From: DATKZH01 sp964475955
GTDB lineage: Bacteria; Planctomycetota; Planctomycetia; Pirellulales; Thermoguttaceae
Length of the DNA: 21,031 nucleotides
Assembly: GCA_964475955.1 (NCBI GenBank)
Contig: CAYYZY010000140.1
Location: forward strand, 1-21,031
Reading direction: 5' to 3'
The notes beneath the pieces are model-generated. The model saw only the letters and a list, made by a program, of their open reading frames with translations. It ran no database searches and was not told where the DNA came from. The translations under genes and the position numbers were made by a program. Shown piece after piece: positions 6,131-13,847 of the stretch (its first letter is position 1; each line of letters begins with the position of its first letter).

Positions 6131-8356
6131 CTACTCCTCACTCCACCCCTCAACGGGGAGCACGAACCGGTAGACGACCGTGTGCTGCACCTGGTGGGCG
6201 GGCACCGGCCGGCCGTCGCAAAGCAGTTCCGCGCCGGGCTGTGCGGGGTCGTCCGGCCCGCTGAGGGCGCGCCCGACCAAAACGGCCCGTTGCGTGTCCA
6301 ACAGGTGGCTGAGGTCGACGAAGCCCTGGTACCGGTTCGACAGGCCGGTGTAGGCGCGGCCGCCGCACTTCTCGTAGAACATCATCGCGCGAAGCACGTA
6401 GGTCACGTCGGAGCTCGCCTGGTCGTAGGGCGTTACCTGGGGGCGGTAGTCGTCCTCGTCCTCATGGAAGACGATCTGCCGGCCGGTGAGCAGCGACTTC
6501 AGCTCGCGCCGCGACCTGGGCTTCAGCTCGACCGTCGCGCCCGGCTCGATGCCCTCCAGCTCGTAGGCGTGAAAGCCGTAAGCCAGAAGGCAATCGAAAA
6601 GGGGGAACGGAAGGCGGCTGGTCAGCGTGCCGACGAGCACGCCGTCTTCGTCGACCAGGCGACCTTCCACCGCCGGGCCCGCCTGCGACGTCCACCGCCC
6701 GGTCAGGCTCTTGGTCGACCACGGCTGGATCGGCACGTGCGCCAGGGCGTCCAGATCGGGCGAGAAACGGTAACCGGCCCTCCAGACCGCGGGCTCCACC
6801 GTGCTGGGGTTCATGCCGCCGAGCGCGTCGCCGGGCAGACCGAGCCAGGCGGTCAGCGCGGAGGCCTCGCGGTCGCGCCGGCCGTCGAACCGCCGTGGCA
6901 CGAAGGCCAGGTCGTAGCGATCGAGCCGCGGGCTGAACACGTTGGCCCAGGCCGTTCCCCGCACGCGCCCCGACTCGACGTCGACGTCCACCAGATCGAC
7001 CTCGTTCACGCGAACCCGGTCGCCCTTCAAGCGGTGCGCCAGCACGTACGCCGCGCCGCCGAAGGCGATCACGATCAGCGGGAACGTGATCCAGGTGAGC
7101 TGCATGCGCCCCGCCACCTTGCGCAGCAGGAAGTAGTCGCCGGGGCCGATCGCCAACACGTACAAGACGATCAGCCCCACCACCATCCAGAACGGAACGA
7201 CCCACACCTGGGGAAACCGATCCAAGGCGCTTCGCAACTGCCCGGCCAGGTCGGTATAGCCGAAGTGCATCACGGCCGTGCCTTCGTCGTCCTCGTCCGC
7301 GGGCGTGGCCGGATAGCCGAGCAGCTTGCCGGTCAGAAAACGGCGGTCCTCCCATTCGGAGAAGGGCGGCCGGTCGAGGTCGGCCGCAATGAACGCCACC
7401 TGGCCGAAGCCGCGCGCCCCGCGAACCACCAGGGGCAATTGCCGGTCGGCCGCTTCGATCTTTCCCTCCACGTCGGTCAGAAGCGGTACGCGGAGCCGTT
7501 CGTCCCGCGCCAGCGGAATCCGCACGGCACTGCCCGCGTAGAGCTTGTAGTCCTCGGTCTCGCGGATCGGAAGCACCCGCTCGATCCGCCCCGGCACGAA
7601 CCGGCCCAGCGCCGTCTCGGCGCCGAGCAACTCCTCGGCGTGCTCCCCGGCGCACAACACGAGCTTGCCGCCCAGCCGGAGCCACCGGTCGAGGGCCTTT
7701 AGCCGGGAATCGTCGGGCGCGAGCCCGGCGTAAACCGTGGGGTCGCTGGTCGAGAGGACGACCGTGTCGACCGCCTCGTAGCCGTACCACCGTGTCGGCA
7801 GTTGGTCGAACTCCTCCATACGAGCGACCACGGTCCGGCGCTCCGGCTCCCGACCCAGCCACCGGGCCGCCTCCTCCACGCCCAGCGGTTCGCGCCCCAC
7901 GACGATCACCAACTCCTGCTCCGACAGCATGGCCGGCAAGTAGCCTGCGTCGCCGGGCTTGAAGTCCTTACGGGCCAAGACCCCCTGCGACGTGGTCAAC
8001 TCCAGCCGAAGCGGGCTGTTGACGCGGCCGAACCGGGCGTACAGTTCGACCCCGGCGTCGCGCGGCTCACCGAGCGGGGCAGGGGAGGGCAGGGGGGTGG
8101 AAAACCGGCTGGGTACGCCGTCGCCGTCGGGCACCGTCAACGTGAGCACGCCGCCTTCCAGCGAGCCGACGCCCCGAACGGCCACGTTCACCGGCGTCCA
8201 GCAGCCCGGCTTGTATCGCCCACCAACGCCCACGCGAACGCCCACGATCGTCGGCCCGCCGCCGGCTGTCGCGCCGGGATCGTCCGCCGCTGCGCCGAGC
8301 GCCGCCGAGGGAGAAGCCAGACTGAGCAAGAGAATCGCAACCAATCCGCGGATCAT
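6131..8356 (-). CDS. Exported membrane protein with a glutamine-amidotransferase-like domain
   Basis: This is a 741-aa protein starting MIRGLVAILLLSLASPSAALG, a clear signal peptide. Residues about 30-145 look like a beta-rich domain. Residues about 149-345 carry alternating strands and helices, including LVIVVGREPLGVEEAARWL, YEAVDTVVLS, LDRWLRLGGKLVLCAGEH and GFGQVAFIAADL. This resembles the class I glutamine-amidotransferase-like fold found in many planctomycete membrane proteins. Two membrane segments lie at about 380-403 and 417-440, followed by a 300-residue soluble C-terminal part. The ATG at 8356 overlaps the stop of the mazG-like gene as ATGA. The longer open frame further upstream is only a shadow of that gene. 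A partner role with the ABC ATPase downstream is plausible, similar in spirit to GldG-type auxiliary proteins, but unproven. Confidence 0.8.
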   Translation of the reverse strand: MIRGLVAILLLSLASPSAALGAAADDPGATAGGGPTIVGVRVGVGGRYKPGCWTPVNVAVRGVGSLEGGVLTLTVPDGDGVPSRFSTPLPSPAPLGEPRDAGVELYARFGRVNSPLRLELTTSQGVLARKDFKPGDAGYLPAMLSEQELVIVVGREPLGVEEAARWLGREPERRTVVARMEEFDQLPTRWYGYEAVDTVVLSTSDPTVYAGLAPDDSRLKALDRWLRLGGKLVLCAGEHAEELLGAETALGRFVPGRIERVLPIRETEDYKLYAGSAVRIPLARDERLRVPLLTDVEGKIEAADRQLPLVVRGARGFGQVAFIAADLDRPPFSEWEDRRFLTGKLLGYPATPADEDDEGTAVMHFGYTDLAGQLRSALDRFPQVWVVPFWMVVGLIVLYVLAIGPGDYFLLRKVAGRMQLTWITFPLIVIAFGGAAYVLAHRLKGDRVRVNEVDLVDVDVESGRVRGTAWANVFSPRLDRYDLAFVPRRFDGRRDREASALTAWLGLPGDALGGMNPSTVEPAVWRAGYRFSPDLDALAHVPIQPWSTKSLTGRWTSQAGPAVEGRLVDEDGVLVGTLTSRLPFPLFDCLLAYGFHAYELEGIEPGATVELKPRSRRELKSLLTGRQIVFHEDEDDYRPQVTPYDQASSDVTYVLRAMMFYEKCGGRAYTGLSNRYQGFVDLSHLLDTQRAVLVGRALSGPDDPAQPGAELLCDGRPVPAHQVQHTVVYRFVLPVEGWSEE

Positions 8357-8721
8357 GGCTTCCCCGCTTCCGGACACCGGCAGACGAACTGGCCGCAGCC
8401 GGGGCAGCCCGAGCCGTATTTCGCGCGCACGGCCTCGGTCAAATCGACCCCGACCACGTTGGCGATCGTCGTCAGCCAGGCGAGCACGTCGGCGAACTCC
8501 GCCGCCCGTTGCTCGTGGCTCCCCTCGCGCAGGGCGGCGGCAAGCTCCCCGACCTCCTCGATCAACCACATGAACGTGCCGTCCACCCCCCGATCCACGT
8601 CCCTGGGGAGGTACATGTCGCGGATGAGCCTCTGGAACTCGGCCAGCGTGATCGGCGACGGGTCGGTTCGGGGGGCGTCGCTTGGCCCGGCGGTATCGTT
8701 TGAAGACGCGTTGCTGCTCAC
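8353..8721 (-). CDS. MazG-type nucleotide pyrophosphohydrolase
   Basis: This all-alpha NTP pyrophosphohydrolase hydrolyses (d)NTPs or related nucleotides to monophosphates. The metal-binding pattern EExxE...ExxD is intact: E55, E56 and E59 in WLIEEVGEL, and E75 and D78 in EFADVL. The start is taken as the GTG at 8721, which overlaps the TGA of the upstream TPR gene (GTGA), with GGAGGAG eleven bases upstream. This gives 122 aa. The longer open frame to 8838 lies inside that gene. The gene ends in an ATGA overlap with the next one. An unusual feature is the short C-terminal tail with four cysteines (C106, C109, C114, C116), which could bind a metal ion. Single-domain MazG proteins usually act as dimers or tetramers in nucleotide-pool sanitation. 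Confidence 0.85.
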   Translation of the reverse strand: MSSNASSNDTAGPSDAPRTDPSPITLAEFQRLIRDMYLPRDVDRGVDGTFMWLIEEVGELAAALREGSHEQRAAEFADVLAWLTTIANVVGVDLTEAVRAKYGSGCPGCGQFVCRCPEAGKP

Positions 8722-11576
8722 TCCTGGCCGTTCTCCTCCCACTTGGTGCGCAGTGACCCCGCTTCCGAGTGATCCGGTTCCCGCTCGAGGAGGGCATCCA
8801 GCTCCTGCCGGGCCTCGCCGCGCCGACCGGCCGCCCAAAGGGACTTCGCGAGACCCACCCTGACAGAAGGGCTTTCATCCCCCAGTTCGACGGCCGTCCG
8901 GAACTCCTCGATCGCCTCAGGGAGATTATGACCCCGGAGAGCCGCTTCGGCAATCATGCGGTGCAGTTCCGCATCCGATACGTCGATCTCCAGCGCCCGG
9001 TTCGCCCAAACCCCGACGCCGTCGAAATCCTCACGTGCGCGCGCGATCTCCGCCAGCTTCTTGCGCACCGCCAAGTCGTCCGGTTCGGTCTCCGCCAGCC
9101 GGGCGAGCACCGGGGCCAGTCGCTGGTCATCGCCGGAGGTGAGGTACACCCGCGCCAACGCCTTCCACCACCGCGAGTTGTGCGGATCGCGCTCGGCGCC
9201 AAGCTGGTACAGCCGGGCCGCCTCGTCGAAACGTTCCGCCTTCAGGTGCAGGCTGGCCAGCAGGTTCAGGACCCGCGGCTCCGGCGCCTCGCGGTCGAGG
9301 CACTTCTCCAGCAACTCGACCGCCTTCTCGGGCCGCCCGGCCTTCGCCTCCAGCCGGGCGACGACGTACGTGGCCAACGGGTGCTTGGGACGCTGCTTGC
9401 GGGCATGCTCTGCGGCGTCGAGGGCCTCCTCGGAGGCCCCTCGTTCGAGGTAGCCGACGGCCACCTGGGCGCAGAGATCGGCGTCGTCGGGTCGGTCGCG
9501 GTGCGCCCCGAGCAGTTCGGCAAAGCTCGCCAGACGCGACGCCGTCGCAACCGGCATCTCCGCCACCACACGCTCGACGAACTTGCGGAAGCCCCGCTCG
9601 AACTCCGCTTCCGACACCCCGAACACCCGCTCGACCGCCTCGCTCGTGGTCCGTCCCTCGGCATACGCGGCCAGCAGCGACCGCAGCACCTCGGGCGAGC
9701 GGCCCGCGAGCATGTACTCCACGTAGAGTTCCGACTGGCAGTAGGCCATCTGCCAGTCGGCCCCCGAGTTGGGCCGGGAGAACGCGAAGTTGATCGTCTT
9801 CAGGTCGAACAGCTCCCCGCGGGCCGACCGCCGGGCGAGCAGCTCGTTCCACTTTTGCGGCCGGGGATAGCCCTCGCACCACACGGCCAGCCCCTCGGTA
9901 TACCAGTGCGGAATATTGAAATCCGTCTGCTGGAGCGTGATCACGTGGACCAGCTCGTGCTCGAGCGTCTGCGCCCAGTTGAACCGGATCGACAGGTCGG
10001 GGTCGTTCGGCGAAACCATCCCCACCATCCTGCCCGTGCTCGCCGCCACGGTGCCCAGGTAGGGCAGGCCGATCAGGCGCGTGCCGAACCACTGCTGGCC
10101 CGACACACCCTGGGCCTTGTGGAAGATCTCCACCAGCGGCGGCCCGGGGGGAACGTAGCCGAACAGGTCGCACAATTCGGGGTAGATCGCGTCGAGCCGA
10201 CGCGCCGCGTAGCGGATGAGGAGGGCGTCGTGCTCGCCGTCGAACTTGAGCACGCCGTGCTCGGTGCGGCGGGTTTCCATGGCGTCGAGCCGGTCGAGCA
10301 CCTTGAGCATGTTGTCGACGCGCATGTTGAACGGATCGGCCTCGAACGCCGCGTCGAGCACCGACCGGGCCTTGGTCTCTTCGCCCGCGTCCATGTAGAG
10401 CATGCCCAACTCGGCCTGGGGGCCGACCAGTTGCGGCATCCTGCGGATCGCCTCGCCGAAGAACCGCTCGGCCGCGGACAGCTTGTGCCGCTCGCGGAGC
10501 CGGGAACCCAGCGTGTAGAAAAACTCGCCGGCGTGCTCGTTGCGCGCGGTGACCTCGGCCACGAGCTTGGGGAACGGCCCGGCTTCGCCTTCGCCGGGCA
10601 GTCCGTCGGCGACCACGTAACAGGCGGCCAACCGTCCGAGCACCGCTTCGGAAACGGCGTTGATCGGCAGGGCGGCGTCGGTGAGGATCTCGGCCGCCTT
10701 CTCCGGGCGGAAGTTGGCCCAGGCCAGGTCGGCCAGCACCAGGTGCAGTTCGAGACAACGCGGGTTGATCTCCGCCGCGCGCTCCAGCGACGCCCGGGCC
10801 TTCTCGATCTTGCGGTCACGCATGGCCAGTCGGGCGATCGCCACGTGGATCTGCGCCGCGCGGGGGTTCAACTCCAGCGCGGCGTCGAACTCGGCGGCCG
10901 CGTCGGCCTGGTTGTACTTCTCCAGGAAAAGGAGCCCCGACTGGTAATGGGCCGGCCAGTAGTCGGGCTCGAGCCGGAGCGCGTCGGGGTAGAGCTCGTT
11001 GACCAGGAAGGCGAACTGGTCGCTGAGCCGGTTCCACCGCGCGTAGCGGGCCGCGGCGAGCCCGATCCAGTGGAGCGACTCGGCGCGGCGCACGCCGTCC
11101 TGGTGCTCGTTGTAGAACCGGATCAGCCACCGGTACGCGGCCTCGGCCTCCTCCAAACGTCCGGCGGTGCGAAGGAGCTCGCCGTCGATCCACCGGGCGA
11201 GCAACTGGTCGGCGTCGAGCGCCAGCGAGGCGTCGACGTGGTTTCGGGTCTCCGGGTAATCGCCCCGATCGAACGCCAGGCGCGCCAGCTCGGCCCGGAG
11301 GTCGGCGTGCTCGCCTTCGACCGCCTCCAACGCGCGTACGGCCTCGTCGTGCTTGCCCTGGGCGGCAAGCGATCGGGCCAGTCCCACCGCGGCGATTGGG
11401 TCCTGCGGCGCGGTTCGCGCGTACATCTCCGCGGCCTCGGCGTACTTGCCGGAGCGAAGCAGTTGCCGCGCCCCGGGCTGATCGTCTTGCGCGGCCGCGG
11501 CGGCGGTGGCCGCGGCGCCGGCGAGGAGAAGCGAAATCGCCAGCGGGGCGAAGCGTGCGTGCTTTGGATGGGCCAT
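8718..11576 (-). CDS. Exported TPR protein with gluzincin (peptidase MA-like) metalloprotease domain
   Basis: This 952-aa protein starts with MAHPKHARFAPLAISLLLAG, a signal peptide with an Ala-rich core, and carries GGAG seven bases before the ATG at 11576. The N-terminal half is a series of TPR-like helix pairs. The central domain carries HELVH at 540-544 and WYTEGLAVW with E561 as likely third zinc ligand. This is the gluzincin pattern of the peptidase MA-like family. The C-terminal third returns to TPR repeats, for example AVELLEKCLDREAPEPRVLN. The enzyme most likely works outside the cytoplasm. The substrate is unknown. It is the second gene of the minus-strand series, with a 36-bp tandem repeat ahead of it and a GTGA overlap with the mazG-like gene behind it. 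The open frame running on to 13631 is a shadow of the radical SAM gene. Confidence 0.85.
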   Translation of the reverse strand: MAHPKHARFAPLAISLLLAGAAATAAAAAQDDQPGARQLLRSGKYAEAAEMYARTAPQDPIAAVGLARSLAAQGKHDEAVRALEAVEGEHADLRAELARLAFDRGDYPETRNHVDASLALDADQLLARWIDGELLRTAGRLEEAEAAYRWLIRFYNEHQDGVRRAESLHWIGLAAARYARWNRLSDQFAFLVNELYPDALRLEPDYWPAHYQSGLLFLEKYNQADAAAEFDAALELNPRAAQIHVAIARLAMRDRKIEKARASLERAAEINPRCLELHLVLADLAWANFRPEKAAEILTDAALPINAVSEAVLGRLAACYVVADGLPGEGEAGPFPKLVAEVTARNEHAGEFFYTLGSRLRERHKLSAAERFFGEAIRRMPQLVGPQAELGMLYMDAGEETKARSVLDAAFEADPFNMRVDNMLKVLDRLDAMETRRTEHGVLKFDGEHDALLIRYAARRLDAIYPELCDLFGYVPPGPPLVEIFHKAQGVSGQQWFGTRLIGLPYLGTVAASTGRMVGMVSPNDPDLSIRFNWAQTLEHELVHVITLQQTDFNIPHWYTEGLAVWCEGYPRPQKWNELLARRSARGELFDLKTINFAFSRPNSGADWQMAYCQSELYVEYMLAGRSPEVLRSLLAAYAEGRTTSEAVERVFGVSEAEFERGFRKFVERVVAEMPVATASRLASFAELLGAHRDRPDDADLCAQVAVGYLERGASEEALDAAEHARKQRPKHPLATYVVARLEAKAGRPEKAVELLEKCLDREAPEPRVLNLLASLHLKAERFDEAARLYQLGAERDPHNSRWWKALARVYLTSGDDQRLAPVLARLAETEPDDLAVRKKLAEIARAREDFDGVGVWANRALEIDVSDAELHRMIAEAALRGHNLPEAIEEFRTAVELGDESPSVRVGLAKSLWAAGRRGEARQELDALLEREPDHSEAGSLRTKWEENGQE

Positions 11577-11591
11577 GTTGAACTCCGCATG

Positions 11592-11699
11592 GGCCGACGT
11601 GGCGTCGGTGGGTGAACGTCGCTTGATCGCCGACGGGGCGTCGGCGGCTGAACGTTGCCGGGTCGCCGACGTTCCGTCGGCGGCTAAACGTTCCACGGG
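11592..11699. repeat. Three-unit 36-bp tandem repeat with hairpin core
   Basis: Three consecutive degenerate units begin at 11592, 11628 and 11664, exactly 36 bp apart. Each has a CCGACG...CGTCGG inverted repeat followed by GG(C/T)GG(C/G)T(G/A)AACGT. The array ends 15 bases from the start codon of the protease gene, so on the minus strand it would lie in the 5' leader and could form three small hairpins. Confidence 0.7.
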
Positions 11700-11773
11700 C
11701 ACGGCGGGATGAGCCAACCGTCGCACCCGTGAGCGCCCGCGTGGGTCTCGTGGACCTCTACCCACCCTACGTA

Positions 11774-13567
11774 CTAGCTGTTTCCCATAACCTGTAGTTG
11801 CTCCAGCGCGCAGGCCTGCTCGCGTTCCAGGTGCGCCCGGCCGGGGCGGATGCCGACGTGGTCCCACGGCAGGCGCGCGCCGACGGGCCGGGCGCGGTGT
11901 AGGGTGGCCTCGACGTCGATCCCCGCCTCGGCGAGCGCATCCCACCAAAGGTGCGGCTGAAGGCGGTCGCTCCACGCGTCGAACCGCGCGCCGCGGCGCC
12001 ACGCCGCAAGGATCGCCGCGCCCGTGCGCCGGTCGCCCCGGCAGAGGACGCCTTCGAGCAGGCTCGCGTCGACGTCGTGGCACTTCAGCGCAACCGAGCG
12101 CACCCGGCGGCGCTGGTACAAATGCTCCCGCGCTTCCAGGAAATACTCGCGTGTCTGCATCGCGTTCCACTGGAAGGGCGTGTGCGGCTTGGGAACGAAG
12201 TTCGACACGTTGGCCACCACGTTCGCCCGGTGACCGCGGACCTCGCGTCCCAGGCGCGCGATGGCTTCGGCCATGTCGACGATGCCGTCGAGGTCGGCCG
12301 GCCGCTCGCCCGGCAGGCCGCACATGAAGTAGAGCTTGACGCGATGGTACCCTTCCTCGAACGCCCGGCGGCAGCCCTCCATCAGGTCGGCGTTGGTGAT
12401 CCGCTTGCCGATCTGCCGGCGCATGTCGTCGCGCGCGGCCTCGGGGGCGAGCGTCAGACCCGAACGGCGGTCGGTGCCCAACAGCCGGCTCACCTCCGAC
12501 AATTGCTCGTTCACCCGGAGGCTCGGTACGGAGAGGTTCACGTCGATCGGGCGGAGCACCTCCTGCAGCCGTCGCACCAGCTCCTCGAACTGGGGGTAAT
12601 CGCTGGTCGAGAGCGACAGGAGCGACACCTCGTCGTAGCCGGTGTTCTCGTACGACTTCAGGGCAGCGCGCACGATCGTCTCCACGCGCCGCAGGCGCAC
12701 GGGCCGCTTGATCGCGCTCGACTGGCAGAAGCGGCAGCGCCACGGGCAGCCCCGCATGATCTCGATCGCGATCCGGTCCTGCACGCACTGCACGTTCGGA
12801 ACCACCGGCGCCGTGGGAAGCGGCACCGCGTCGAGATCGGCCACGACCGCCGGCTCGATCACTTCCGGCAGATCGGGCCGGAGCTTGGCCAGCGACGCCA
12901 CGCTCCCGTCGGGCGCGTACTCCGGCGCGTAGCCCTGGGGCACGTACACCGACGGCAGCCGGGCCGCCATCTCCACCAGGCGCGACGCCCGGTCGCCCCC
13001 TTCGCGCCCGAGGCGCAGCCACTCGTCGCACACCCGGGGCAGCACCTCCTCGCCGTCGCCGATCACGAACAGGTCGACGAACGCCGCCATCGGCTCCGGG
13101 TTGAACGCGCACGGCCCGCCGGCGATGACCAGGGGGTGATCGAGCGTGCGCTCGTCGCCCCGAAGCGGGATGCCGGACAGGTCGAGCATCGTCAGCACGT
13201 TGGTGTACTCGAGCTCGTGCTGGAGGGTGAACCCGAGCACGTCGAACTCCGCCATGGGGGTGAACGTCTCCAGGCTGTGAAGCGGCAGGCCGCCTTCGCG
13301 CAAAAGGGGCTCCGCGTCGGCCCCCGGGGTGAAAACGCGTTCGCACGCCCAGTCGTCGCGCGCGTTCATCAAGGCGTAGAGCACCTGGAGCCCGTGGTTG
13401 CTCATGCCGATGGTGTACGCGTCGGGAAACGCCAGGCAGAGCTTGCCCCGCACCCGGGCGTGGTCCTTGACCACGGCGTTCAGCTCGCCGCCGAGGTACT
13501 GCCCGGGCATCTGCACCCGGGGCAGCACCCGCGCTACCAGGAGATCCTTGAGCGGCTGGTTGACCAT
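11774..13567 (-). CDS. Radical SAM protein, TIGR03960 family
   Basis: This 597-aa protein shows the typical start MVNQPLKDLLVARVLPRVQM followed by PGQYLGGELN and CLAFPDAYTIGMSNHGLQVLY. A B12-binding-like N-terminal Rossmann region is followed by the radical SAM cluster motif C274-x3-C278-x2-C281 in RGCPWRCRFCQ. Then come the barrel strands, including VSLLSLSTSDYPQFEEL, LTLAPEAARDDMRRQIGK and VKLYFMCGLPGE. This matches the TIGR03960 family of unknown function, often encoded next to or fused with a DUF2344 (TIGR03936) partner. Here neither a fusion nor an adjacent partner is seen. An in-frame GTG at 13576 is an alternative start. Neither start has a good ribosome binding site. It is transcribed divergently from pcm. 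Confidence 0.9.
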   Translation of the reverse strand: MVNQPLKDLLVARVLPRVQMPGQYLGGELNAVVKDHARVRGKLCLAFPDAYTIGMSNHGLQVLYALMNARDDWACERVFTPGADAEPLLREGGLPLHSLETFTPMAEFDVLGFTLQHELEYTNVLTMLDLSGIPLRGDERTLDHPLVIAGGPCAFNPEPMAAFVDLFVIGDGEEVLPRVCDEWLRLGREGGDRASRLVEMAARLPSVYVPQGYAPEYAPDGSVASLAKLRPDLPEVIEPAVVADLDAVPLPTAPVVPNVQCVQDRIAIEIMRGCPWRCRFCQSSAIKRPVRLRRVETIVRAALKSYENTGYDEVSLLSLSTSDYPQFEELVRRLQEVLRPIDVNLSVPSLRVNEQLSEVSRLLGTDRRSGLTLAPEAARDDMRRQIGKRITNADLMEGCRRAFEEGYHRVKLYFMCGLPGERPADLDGIVDMAEAIARLGREVRGHRANVVANVSNFVPKPHTPFQWNAMQTREYFLEAREHLYQRRRVRSVALKCHDVDASLLEGVLCRGDRRTGAAILAAWRRGARFDAWSDRLQPHLWWDALAEAGIDVEATLHRARPVGARLPWDHVGIRPGRAHLEREQACALEQLQVMGNS

Positions 13568-13678
13568 GGCCGACACTGGAGAGTATCGATCGTCCCGATG
13601 ATTCGGGCGGGAAGGAGCCGGATTGCCTCAAACCCTTGATTCTCGCACATCGGTTCTTCGGAAAACAGGGGGACCCGC

Positions 13679-13707
13679 TTGGGTAGGGGCGCAGGGGAGT
13701 GCATAAT
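13679..13707 (+). promoter_or_regulatory. Candidate promoter upstream of pcm
   Basis: TTGGGT (13679-13684) and CATAAT (13702-13707) are separated by 17 bases. A TG pair sits just before the -10. It points toward pcm, about 140 bases downstream. The -35 is weak. A 15-bp direct repeat (GGGCAGGGGGGCGCG at 13743-13757 and 13789-13803) lies in the leader. Confidence 0.35.
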
Positions 13708-13847
13708 GGAAGAAGGATGCGAGATGAGTTAGTAAGGGTATGGGGCAGGGGGGCGCGGTCGAGGCGCGTCAGGCGTTACGAGAGGGCAGGGCAGGGGGGC
13801 GCGAATGGGCACGGCCCCCAAACGAGCATTCCCGCAGGTTCTCCGCG

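Noticed and set aside
5238..8863. Long + strand open frames opposite the ABC ATPase and 741-aa protein genes
   Set aside because: They are antisense shadows. The minus-strand frames carry intact motifs such as Walker A and signal peptides.
8769..11615. 948-codon + strand open frame
   Set aside because: It is antisense to the TPR metalloprotease and has no family motif. High GC keeps both strands open.
11577..13631. Continuation of the TPR protease frame upstream to 13631
   Set aside because: This part overlaps the radical SAM gene out of frame. The signal peptide and GGAG site place the real start at 11576.
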